This document shows positions 7,043 to 13,416 of a stretch of 17,827 bases of DNA, in pieces. This DNA is from Pseudomonadota bacterium (lineage in GTDB: Bacteria > Desulfobacterota > JAPLJL01): the NCBI GenBank assembly GCA_026388615.1, contig JAPLJL010000112.1, positions 1-17,827 of the forward strand, written 5' to 3'. The position numbers were made by a program, and so were the translations under genes. The notes beneath the pieces are model-generated. The model searched no databases, was not told where the DNA came from, and saw only the letters and a list, made by a program, of their open reading frames with translations. Within the stretch, counting starts at the first letter, position 1. Every line of letters starts with the position of its first letter.

Positions 7043-8127
7043 CGCGCCTTCCTCACCTTCTGATAATAATTCCGGGAGATCACCCGTCCTAATTCGGCGG
7101 GATTGGGGATCGCCCCTCCCCCGGGACGGCCGTAGAAGCTGACCTCGGCCTTCCCTTCCAGGGCCAGGCGCACGTCTTCGATCATCTGCCCGCAGGAAAG
7201 CTCCATCACCAGGAAATGCGAAACATGTTCCGCCGCCTTCCGGATCGCCTCGTCCGGAAAGGGCCAGAGGGAAATCGGCCGGATCATCCCGACCTTGAGT
7301 CCTTCTTCCCGGACCCGCTTGATCGCGCCTTTAGCGATTCGGGCCACCGAGCCGTAGGCGACCACCGCCAGGTTGGCATCCTCCATCATGAAGGTTTCAA
7401 AACGCTTTTCCCTTTTCTCGATTTCCTTATATTTACGGTTAAGCTTCCAGTTGTGCTCTTCCAACACCCCCTCCTCGAGGATCAGGGAGCGGAGCATCCG
7501 GCCGGGCCTGGCTTTGGCCCCGGTCAGGGCCCAGTCCTTGGGAGGCAGGTCACTCTTTTCCGGTTCCCGCAACTCCACCGGCTCGGACATCTGCCCGAGC
7601 AGGCCCTCGCCCTGAATGATGACCGGGCCTCGGTACTTATCAGCCAGGTAAAAGGCGAGCTGGGTCAGGTCGTAGATCTCCTGGACGGTACAAGGCGCGA
7701 GGGTGATGGTCCGGTAATCGCCATGCCCCCCGCCGCGGGTGGACTGGAAATAATCCGACTGGGAAGTGACGATGTTCCCGAGACCGGGTCCGCCCCGGAC
7801 CATGTTGGCAATCACACAGGGGAGCTCCAGCGCCGCGAGGTAAGAGATCCCTTCCTGCATCAGGCTGATCCCCGGGCTGGAACTGGTGGTCATGGCCCGC
7901 CGGCCGGTGGCGGCGGCGCCCAGCACCATGTTGATCGCCGCCAGCTCGCTCTCGGCCTGAACGAAGGCCCCGCCCTTGATCTTGGGCAGATGCTCGGACA
8001 TGAACTCGGGGATCTCGTTCTGGGGCGTGATCGGGTAACCGAAATAAAGGTGGCATCCGGCCCGGATGGCCGCTTCGGCCAGCGCGTGGTTTCCGGAAAG
8101 AAGAACCTTATTCGCGGAAGACTTCAA
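7039..8127 (-). CDS. vorB: 2-oxoacid:ferredoxin oxidoreductase alpha subunit (VorB, 3-methyl-2-oxobutanoate type)
   Basis: A 362-residue alpha subunit containing the pyrimidine-binding half of the TPP site and the transketolase C-terminal-like domain. Characteristic VorB stretches are present: YFGYPITPQNEIPEFMSE near residue 28, QAESELAAINMVLGAA near 57, SSSPGISLMQEGISYL near 82, RGGPGLGN near 110, and GGGHGDYR near 131. This subfamily is usually assigned to branched-chain 2-oxoacid (2-oxoisovalerate) oxidation, giving acyl-CoA, CO2 and reduced ferredoxin. Substrate choice cannot be proven from sequence, and 2-oxoglutarate is an alternative. The start is a TTG at 8127 with GGAGGTGG ending three bases upstream; it overlaps the ferredoxin gene by 20 bases. 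The TGA stop overlaps the beta-subunit GTG start and is the only TGA stop among the genes visible here. Confidence 0.92.
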   Translation of the reverse strand: MKSSANKVLLSGNHALAEAAIRAGCHLYFGYPITPQNEIPEFMSEHLPKIKGGAFVQAESELAAINMVLGAAATGRRAMTTSSSPGISLMQEGISYLAALELPCVIANMVRGGPGLGNIVTSQSDYFQSTRGGGHGDYRTITLAPCTVQEIYDLTQLAFYLADKYRGPVIIQGEGLLGQMSEPVELREPEKSDLPPKDWALTGAKARPGRMLRSLILEEGVLEEHNWKLNRKYKEIEKREKRFETFMMEDANLAVVAYGSVARIAKGAIKRVREEGLKVGMIRPISLWPFPDEAIRKAAEHVSHFLVMELSCGQMIEDVRLALEGKAEVSFYGRPGGGAIPNPAELGRVISRNYYQKVRKAR

Positions 8128-8326
8128 TGACCACCTCCGGGCACATTACCGCGCACTGGGCGCAGCCGGTGCAACCCGCCTCTTCATTAAAGACGGCGGG
8201 GTAATATCCAGCCGCGTTGTTGCTGTCGGAAATCTTGATCGCCTGCCGGGGACAAAAGGCCACGCAGTAGCCGCAGCCCTTGCATCCATCCGAGTTGATC
8301 CGAATCAGTCCCTTGGCTTTTGTCAT
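8108..8326 (-). CDS. 2[4Fe-4S] ferredoxin-type delta subunit of the VOR complex
   Basis: A 72-residue bacterial-type ferredoxin with two complete cluster motifs, CKGCGYCVAFCP (near residue 15) and CTGCAQCAVMCP (near 52). It would pass electrons from the TPP subunit to free ferredoxin. It is the first gene of the VOR operon and overlaps vorB by 20 bases. The ATG start has only a weak ribosome binding site. No clear promoter is visible in the 134 bases upstream; that gap holds a palindromic repeat, so co-transcription with the inositol-monophosphatase gene cannot be excluded. Confidence 0.92.
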   Translation of the reverse strand: MTKAKGLIRINSDGCKGCGYCVAFCPRQAIKISDSNNAAGYYPAVFNEEAGCTGCAQCAVMCPEVVIEVFRE

Positions 8327-8409
8327 AATTCGTGCAAAATCCGTCTGGAACAGTGAACCTGGAACTTGATATCTTCTCCTGTCCCTTTCCTCTTAACCGT
8401 GAACCCATG

Positions 8410-8435
8410 TCCTCCGGAGCCTTGGCGCAGGAGGA
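8410..8435. repeat. Small palindromic intergenic module
   Basis: TCCTCC (8410-8415) and GGAGGA (8430-8435) flank a 14-base core containing CCTTGGCGC. Near-duplicate GTGAACC words occur at about 8354 and 8399. This noncoding module is similar in style to the other palindromes in this window and lies between the VOR operon and the upstream monophosphatase gene. It may simply be a dispersed repeat. Confidence 0.4.
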
Positions 8436-8460
8436 TTGAACCTAAGTAAATATCTCTAAT

Positions 8461-9249
8461 TTAATTTACCAAATCTAGCAACTGCCGATGAATTTTTCCA
8501 TTGGTCGCCACGATTTCGGACGGGAGCCCTGATCGTTCCGCGCGGTAATCGGTCACCCTTCCCCCCGCTTCCGTCACCAGCAGGTCCCCGCCGGACACAT
8601 CCCAGATCTTGAGATCCCGCTCGAAGAAACCGTCAAAACGGCCGCAGGCCACGAAGGCAAGGTCGATGGCCGCCGAGCCATCCCGGCGGATACCCCGGGC
8701 CGCCCGGACCACCCGGTTGAACTCCGCCAGCACCCTCCGGGAACGCTCATGGATGTAATATGGGAAACCCGTGACCAGGAGGCTCTTTCCGATTTTTCCC
8801 GCCCGGGAAACCCGGATTTTCTTTCGATTCAGAAAAGCACCCTCTCCACGGACAGCGGTGAACATTTCCTTTAAAAACGGCAGATACACGATTCCCAGCT
8901 CCACCCGATTCTGCACCCGGAGAGCGATGGAAATCGAGAACAAGGGGTAACCATGGACGAAATTGGTGGTCCCATCGAGCGGATCAATAATCCAGCAGTA
9001 ATCCGATTCCCGGCAGGAAAGATTTTTGTCCTTTTCCTCCGCCAGGAAAGCATGGTCGGGATAAGCCCGTCCGATCGTCCGGACCAGGGCTTCCTGGGAC
9101 TTCAGATCCGCGTCGGTGACCAGGTTGATTTCGCCCTTGTACCTGATCGCCCGCCGGCACCCCTGCTCCCGGAGCAGGATCCCCCCGGAGATTTCCGCGG
9201 CTTTTATCCCCGTCTCCAGGCATTTTTTTAAATTCAGATTTTGTCCCAA
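8461..9249 (-). CDS. suhB: Inositol monophosphatase family protein (SuhB-like)
   Basis: A 262-residue Mg2+-dependent sugar-phosphate phosphatase of the inositol monophosphatase family, at full family length. Metal-site residues are visible: the EE pair at 71-72 (FLAEEKD), DPLDGTTNFVHG (89-100) and WDVSGGDLLVTEAGG (216-230) with its Asp. Likely substrates are myo-inositol 1-phosphate or related phosphates such as fructose-1,6-bisphosphate; SuhB homologues can also act in rRNA maturation, so the precise role is open. The start is a TTG at 9249 with AAGGAG six bases upstream; no in-frame ATG fits better. A perfect 12-base palindrome 27 bases upstream may be an operator. It is on the same strand as the VOR operon, 134 bases upstream of it. 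Confidence 0.9.
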   Translation of the reverse strand: MGQNLNLKKCLETGIKAAEISGGILLREQGCRRAIRYKGEINLVTDADLKSQEALVRTIGRAYPDHAFLAEEKDKNLSCRESDYCWIIDPLDGTTNFVHGYPLFSISIALRVQNRVELGIVYLPFLKEMFTAVRGEGAFLNRKKIRVSRAGKIGKSLLVTGFPYYIHERSRRVLAEFNRVVRAARGIRRDGSAAIDLAFVACGRFDGFFERDLKIWDVSGGDLLVTEAGGRVTDYRAERSGLPSEIVATNGKIHRQLLDLVN

Positions 9250-9271
9250 AATGCACTCCTTTTTCCGGCAG

Positions 9272-9291
9272 AAATGTAACTAGTTACTTTT
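9272..9291. promoter_or_regulatory. Candidate operator palindrome upstream of suhB
   Basis: GTAACTAGTTAC (9276-9287) is a perfect 12-base palindrome. With one mismatched pair it extends to a 20-base near-palindrome with AAA and TTT ends. It lies 27 bases before the suhB start codon, a usual place for a dimeric repressor. A second, weaker inverted pair GTCCT/AGGAC occurs near 9318-9333. The regulator is unknown. Confidence 0.4.
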
Positions 9292-9390
9292 ACCTTTTCC
9301 AGAGCCAGTTCGCAATCGTCCTTTATTTAGGACATAGGTTTTAAGCCATGGGTCTCAGGTTTCAGGCAAAGACGTGATACCAGATACCCA

Positions 9391-9822
9391 TCGTTTATCT
9401 TTTTTTCTTTTTGGGGGGTTGGTCTCGCTCCTATAAAATCGACCGCCGACCGCGGACGGCCGACCGCCGCTTAAAGAACGTAAGGCGTGAGGGGCCAGGC
9501 GTAAATAGGATCCATTGAGTTCGTAGTGTCCCTCAGATAAACACTTCGGGATAAATCCATTGTGTCCATTGTGTTGAAAGAGATAAAAACAATCTATTAA
9601 GTCCATTGGGTTAATTGGGTTTTCAGAAACCCGGCTTCCGGCCCGTAGGGCCTACAGCCCGGAGGGAGGGTTGGTCCTCGCGACACCCACGCCTTTGGCG
9701 GGGCACGCAAACTCTTTTTGAGCCGACTCTTGATCCCGCCACAGGCGGGACCGGATTACGTGATCGCGCACATTGGTTTGGGGAGCGAGACCAACCCCCC
9801 AAAAAGAAATAAATGCTAACGA
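9391..9822. mobile_element. MITE-like noncoding element with long terminal inverted repeats
   Basis: The arms 9404-9431 and 9782-9809 are perfect 28-base inverted repeats built on TTTTTGGGGGGTTGGTCTCGC. With mismatches they extend outward to about 41 bases, both ends closing on TCGTT/AACGA. The interior contains no transposase. It holds a tandem TCCATTGTG duplication (9556-9573) and perfect hairpins GGCCC-GTA-GGGCC (9640-9652) and TCCCGCC-ACA-GGCGGGA (9734-9750). No target-site duplication is evident. Size and structure suit a non-autonomous transposon or a large dispersed palindromic repeat. Confidence 0.5.
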
Positions 9823-9829
9823 AAACCGA

Positions 9830-9899
9830 GATTGCCACGCCCCGCCAAGGCGGGGCTCCCTGGCCGACACGAGCCGTCGGCTCGGGCAGGCGCAATGAC
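9830..9899. repeat. Second copy of the GATTGCCACG...CGCAATGAC modular repeat
   Basis: The flanks GATTGCCACG (9830-9839) and CGCAATGAC (9891-9899) match 4981-4990 and 5008-5016 of the repeat near the tRNA. The filler differs: here it has two perfect hairpins, GCCCCGCC-AA-GGCGGGGC (9839-9856) and GAGCC-GTC-GGCTC (9871-9883). Confidence 0.55.
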
Positions 9900-10072
9900 G
9901 AGTGTTGTCCGGAAAGAGAGATTCTTCGCGGAGTTTATACTGAACGGAGCAAATGCGCTCAGAATGATGTATTAAAACCGCGGTCGGCGGTTGCAAATAT
10001 GACCTTGAACCCTCCAACTCTTTCTAGTAGCTTTGGTAGGAGCGGCGCGGACACTCCCAACCTTTTATAATT

Positions 10073-11404
10073 ATGAATCCTAATTTGGAAAAATCCCTCG
10101 ACCAGCGACTGAAGCAGGAATTACCCCCGCCCCTTTCGCAGGCCATCCCCGCCCTGGGAAGAATGGGGGAAAAGCTCGGGCTCCGGGTTTTTCTGGTCGG
10201 AGGATTCGTCCGCGATCTGCTCCTCCACCGACAAATCCTGGATATTGACATCGCGGTCGAGGGCCGCGAGGGAGCGGCCCGGCTGGCCCTGGGATTTTCC
10301 CGCCAGGAAAAAATCCTGGTCCAGGGGTATCCTCATTTCGGAACTGCCACCCTCCACCTCCCCGGAAATTACCGGATCGACCTGGCCACCACCCGAAAAG
10401 AAACCTATCCCGCCCCCGCCGCCCTGCCCCGGGTCCGGCCCGGAAACATTCACGAAGACCTTTACCGCCGGGACTTTACCATCAACAGCCTGGCCCTTTG
10501 CCTGCATCCTTCCGAATTCGGGAAAATGCTCGATCCTTTCGGGGGCTGTCTGGATCTTAAGCGCCGCCGGCTTCGGGTCCTGCACCCGCGGAGTTTCTCG
10601 GATGATCCCACCCGGATATTCCGGGCCCTCCGGTTCGAGCAAAGGCTGGGGTTCCGCCTCGCCCCCGACAATCTGCTCTTGATCCGGAAAGCCCTGGCGG
10701 CTAACGCCATTTCCCGTCTCTCCGGAACCCGGCTCCTCGCCGAAATCAAATTTTCGCTTTCCCTCCCCGAGACTGCTCCCCTCCTGGCCCGGATGGGTAG
10801 GCTTCGAATCCTGGCCGGGATCGACCCTTCCTTGAAATTCGGCCCGGAAACCGCCCGGGTCACGCGCAGTTTGCAGAAAAGCCTTCAATGGTTCGGAACC
10901 GCGGCCGGGGCTGGAAATTTCCCCGGTTTCGAACCCTGGGTGGCCAATCTGATCGCGCTGACGGCCAACCTGCCGGAGAAAAAGCTCGAGCATTTCGTCG
11001 CGCGCCTCGCTCCCAGCGCCAAAGTACGTAAAAAGATCGCCTGGGACCGGACGCGGGGAAAAATGGCCCGGGAAATGCTGGAAGCCAACCCGCGAATGAA
11101 AAAGAGCCTGATTTTTTCCCAGCTCCATCAATTTCCGCCGGAAGCTATCCTTTTTCTGGAAGCGCAAACCCAAAAAGAACCAGCCCGGAAAGCCCTCCGG
11201 TTCTTTCTCCACGGACAGGCCTTCACGAAACCGGAAACCGATGGTCAAGATCTGAAGCGGCTCGGGATCCCCCCGGGACCGCTTTATCGGGAGATTCTGG
11301 CCCGTCTCCGGGACTTAAAAATGAACGGGGAGACGCGGACGAAGAAACAAGAGCTGGAATGGGTGCGGAAGCAGTATGGACCGCACTTGCGTAATCACCA
11401 CTAA
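10073..11404 (+). CDS. cca: CCA-adding / poly(A) polymerase-family tRNA nucleotidyltransferase
   Basis: A 443-residue class II nucleotidyltransferase that builds or repairs the CCA end of tRNAs; some relatives add only A residues or act as poly(A) polymerases. The catalytic core is intact: LVGGFVRDLLL (41-51), the DID metal-binding aspartates (57-59), RRDFTINSLAL (132-142), and the neck-domain motif DDPTRIFRALRFEQRLGF (177-194). The C-terminal half is the helical body and tail, basic and poorly conserved. No HD domain or CBS/DHH domain is fused. The ATG at 10073 has no good ribosome binding site. It stands alone between the repeat region and the etf operon. Since CCA is already encoded in the tRNA-Pro gene here, its role may be mostly CCA repair; substrate specificity (CCA versus A-adding) cannot be decided by eye. 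Confidence 0.9.
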   Translation: MNPNLEKSLDQRLKQELPPPLSQAIPALGRMGEKLGLRVFLVGGFVRDLLLHRQILDIDIAVEGREGAARLALGFSRQEKILVQGYPHFGTATLHLPGNYRIDLATTRKETYPAPAALPRVRPGNIHEDLYRRDFTINSLALCLHPSEFGKMLDPFGGCLDLKRRRLRVLHPRSFSDDPTRIFRALRFEQRLGFRLAPDNLLLIRKALAANAISRLSGTRLLAEIKFSLSLPETAPLLARMGRLRILAGIDPSLKFGPETARVTRSLQKSLQWFGTAAGAGNFPGFEPWVANLIALTANLPEKKLEHFVARLAPSAKVRKKIAWDRTRGKMAREMLEANPRMKKSLIFSQLHQFPPEAILFLEAQTQKEPARKALRFFLHGQAFTKPETDGQDLKRLGIPPGPLYREILARLRDLKMNGETRTKKQELEWVRKQYGPHLRNHH

Positions 11405-11438
11405 CAAGACGGCATTTCCGGCATTTTCACCCAAACCC

Positions 11439-11467
11439 TTGACATTTACTTTAGGAGAAATTATTAG
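11439..11467 (+). promoter_or_regulatory. Probable promoter of the etfBA-EMO operon
   Basis: TTGACA (11439-11444, perfect -35) is followed after 17 bases by TATTAG (11462-11467, four of six). The leader to the GTG start is about 60 bases and contains the palindrome TGTATACA (11483-11490), a possible regulator site. Confidence 0.55.
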
Positions 11468-11535
11468 TAGCGTTGTAAAAAGTGTATACATTCGCAGGTA
11501 ATAAATTTTAGCAGTTTAAAGAAAGGAGGGTTAAG

Positions 11536-12333
11536 GTGAAGATCGGGGTATTAATGAAGCAGGTTCCGGATACCGAAACCAAAATCCGAATTAAGGACGA
11601 TGCCTCCGGGATTGTCACGGACGGGATCAAGTGGGTCATGAATCCATATGATGAATACGCAGTCGAAGAGGCTCTCCGAATCAAGGAGAAAAAAGCCGGC
11701 AGCACCGTCGCCATCATTTCCATGGGGCCCAAGCGCTCGGTGGAAACCATCCGCACCGGTCTGGCCATGGGGGCGGACAGCGGCATCCTGATTGACGACC
11801 CGGCCTTTGAAGGCGCCGACTGCTATGCCACGGCCAAAGTCCTGGCCAAGGTCCTGGAGCCGGAAAAATTCGATCTGCTCCTCTGCGGCAAACAGGCGAT
11901 CGACGATGACTCCGCCCAAGTCCCGCAGACGGTGGCCGAACTCCTGGGTATTCCCCAGGCCATGGTCATCGAAAAACTGATTATCTCCGATGACGGCAAG
12001 AAAGCCACCTGTTACCGCCGGGTTGAGGGCGGGGCCAAGGAAGTCCTGGAAGTGGAACTCCCCGCCATCATCGCCGCGGAAAAAGGTTTGAACGAACCTC
12101 GTTATGCCTCCCTGCCCGGGATTATGAAAGCCAAGTCCAAGCCCATGAAGGAAGTTAATTTGAGCACTCTCGGCCTGAAGGCCGAAGAGGTCGGAGCCAA
12201 AGGGGCCAAGCTGAAAGTCAAAAAATATTCCCTGCCCGCGGATAAGGCGCCGGGAAAAATCGTCCCGGGCGAGCCGGAAGATGCGGCCCGGGCGCTGGTA
12301 AAAATGCTGAGGGAAGAGGCGAAAGTCGTTTAA
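11536..12333 (+). CDS. etfB: Electron transfer flavoprotein beta subunit
   Basis: A 265-residue EtfB, the partner of EtfA in a soluble flavoprotein that collects electrons from acyl-CoA dehydrogenases. Family stretches are clear: MKIGVLMKQVPDTETK at the N-terminus, WVMNPYDEYAVEEALRIKE (33-51), LLLCGKQAIDDDSAQVPQTV (114-133), which forms part of the nucleotide site, and the EtfB signature around LPAIIAAEKGLNEPRYASLP (175-194). The start is GTG with GGAGGG ending five bases upstream. It is the first gene of the operon, followed after 56 bases by etfA. Sequence alone does not tell whether a second FAD (bifurcating type) or AMP is bound. The neighbouring EMO-like gene favours a quinone-linked, non-bifurcating role. 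Confidence 0.95.
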   Translation: MKIGVLMKQVPDTETKIRIKDDASGIVTDGIKWVMNPYDEYAVEEALRIKEKKAGSTVAIISMGPKRSVETIRTGLAMGADSGILIDDPAFEGADCYATAKVLAKVLEPEKFDLLLCGKQAIDDDSAQVPQTVAELLGIPQAMVIEKLIISDDGKKATCYRRVEGGAKEVLEVELPAIIAAEKGLNEPRYASLPGIMKAKSKPMKEVNLSTLGLKAEEVGAKGAKLKVKKYSLPADKAPGKIVPGEPEDAARALVKMLREEAKVV

Positions 12334-12389
12334 TTTCGCAAGAGCAAACGGACTTGCGACCGAACTAATTCAGAAGGAGGAATGACGCC

Positions 12390-13388
12390 ATGGCAAACGA
12401 GGTATGGATTTACGCTGAACATAAAGACGGGAAGTTGAAAAAGAGCGCGCTGGAACTCCTTTCCGGCGCCCGTTCCCTCGCCAACGATCTCGGCACCCAG
12501 CTGGTGGCGGTCACCCTGGGATGCGGCCTGGAAGCGATGGTCAAGGAGCTGGGGGCTTACGGTGCAGACAAGGTTATCATCGCCGAGAACGAAGCCCTGA
12601 AGAGCTACCTCGCCGTCGCTTACGCCCAGACCCTCGCCGGCCTGGCCAAGCAGCACCAGCCGGCCATCCTGCTGGGACCGGCCTCGGCCCAGGGCAAGGA
12701 CCTTTTCCCCCGGGTGGCGGCCAAGCTCGGCACCGGGATGGCCTCCGACTGCATCAAAATTCAGCTGGACGGCCAGAAGCTCCTCTCCCCGGTCCGGCCG
12801 ATGTACGCCGGCAAGGCGCTGGTGGAAGCCAATATCCCCGAAGCCAGGCCCCAGATGGCGACCGTCCGGCCCAACGTCCTGGCGGTAGCCCCGAAGCAGG
12901 AGGGCAAGCAGGCCCAGATCGAAAAAGTGGCGGTCGAAGCCCCCAAGGATCTGAAGACCATCCTGAAAGAAATCGTCAAGGGCGCCAAGGAAACCGTGGA
13001 CCTGACTGAAGCCACTATCATTATTTCCGGCGGCCGGGCCATGAAGGCGGCCGATAATTTCAAGATTCTCTGGGATCTGGCCGAGGTCTTCGGGTCCGGA
13101 ACCACCGTGGGCGCTTCCCGCGCCGCGGTTGACTCCGGCTTCGCCCCCGCGGACATGCAGGTCGGGCAGACCGGCAAGGTCGTCAACCCCACCCTTTACA
13201 TCGCCTGCGGGATTTCCGGAGCCATCCAGCACCTGGCCGGAATGCGCACCTCCAAGTTCATCGTCGCGATCAATAAGGACGCGGATGCCCCGATCTTTCA
13301 GAAAGCCGATTACGGGATCGTCGGCGACCTGTTCAAGGTTGTCCCGGTCCTGACCGAAGAGGTTAAAAAACTGAAAGCTCAGGATTAA
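12390..13388 (+). CDS. etfA: Electron transfer flavoprotein alpha subunit
   Basis: A 332-residue EtfA, the FAD-carrying subunit of the EtfAB heterodimer. The N-terminal domain (about 1-190) has the usual Rossmann-like fold sequence. The C-terminal FAD domain shows SGGRAM (213-218), GASRAAVDSGFAP (241-253) with the flavin-contacting Arg at 244, QVGQTGKVVNP (257-267), GISGAIQHLAGM (274-285) and INKDADAPIF (294-303). The ATG is supported by AGGAGGAA upstream. There is no extra N-terminal ferredoxin domain, unlike some clostridial EtfA proteins. The last codons (CTGAAAGCTCAGGATTAA) are repeated almost exactly 22 bases further on, just before the next gene. Confidence 0.95.
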   Translation: MANEVWIYAEHKDGKLKKSALELLSGARSLANDLGTQLVAVTLGCGLEAMVKELGAYGADKVIIAENEALKSYLAVAYAQTLAGLAKQHQPAILLGPASAQGKDLFPRVAAKLGTGMASDCIKIQLDGQKLLSPVRPMYAGKALVEANIPEARPQMATVRPNVLAVAPKQEGKQAQIEKVAVEAPKDLKTILKEIVKGAKETVDLTEATIIISGGRAMKAADNFKILWDLAEVFGSGTTVGASRAAVDSGFAPADMQVGQTGKVVNPTLYIACGISGAIQHLAGMRTSKFIVAINKDADAPIFQKADYGIVGDLFKVVPVLTEEVKKLKAQD

Positions 13389-13410
13389 CAACCTGAAAGC
13401 CCAGGAGTAA
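13371..13410 (+). repeat. Near-duplicate of the etfA 3' end supplying the next gene's ribosome binding site
   Basis: CTGAAAGCTCAGGATTAA (13371-13388, the end of etfA) and CTGAAAGCCCAGGAGTAA (13393-13410) match at 16 of 18 bases. Both encode Leu-Lys-Ala-Gln-Asp/Glu-stop. The second copy's CAGGAG is the Shine-Dalgarno sequence of the EMO-like gene. Confidence 0.6.
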
Positions 13411-13416
13411 ATAGCC

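Larger units (their letters stand above)
9250..10072. other. Gene-free intergenic region rich in repeats
   Basis: I find no credible gene in this 823-base gap. Short open frames on both strands (for example 9615-9812 and 9623-9895) overlap each other, lack ribosome binding sites and read straight through the palindromic repeats. The gap holds the suhB operator candidate, a MITE-like element, a modular palindromic repeat, and an inverted pair of 14-mers, ACCGCCGACCGCGG (9442-9455) and its reverse complement (9978-9991). A TATAAT at 10066-10071 touches the next start codon and is too close to be its promoter. Confidence 0.7.

Noticed and set aside
6299..8127. Genome-wide UGA reassignment (UGA = Gly or Trp) as the cause of the in-frame UGA
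   Set aside because: vorB ends naturally at a TGA that overlaps the next start. Reading through it would run out of frame across the beta gene, Trp is encoded by TGG throughout, and no other gene here contains an in-frame TGA.
9615..10017. Open frames of 65-121 residues in the suhB-cca gap
   Set aside because: They overlap on both strands, translate the palindromic repeats, and have low-complexity Arg/Pro/Gly-rich products without recognisable domains or ribosome binding sites.
10066..10071. TATAAT just before cca as its -10 box
   Set aside because: It ends one base before the ATG, so transcription would start inside the coding region, and no matching -35 is seen.
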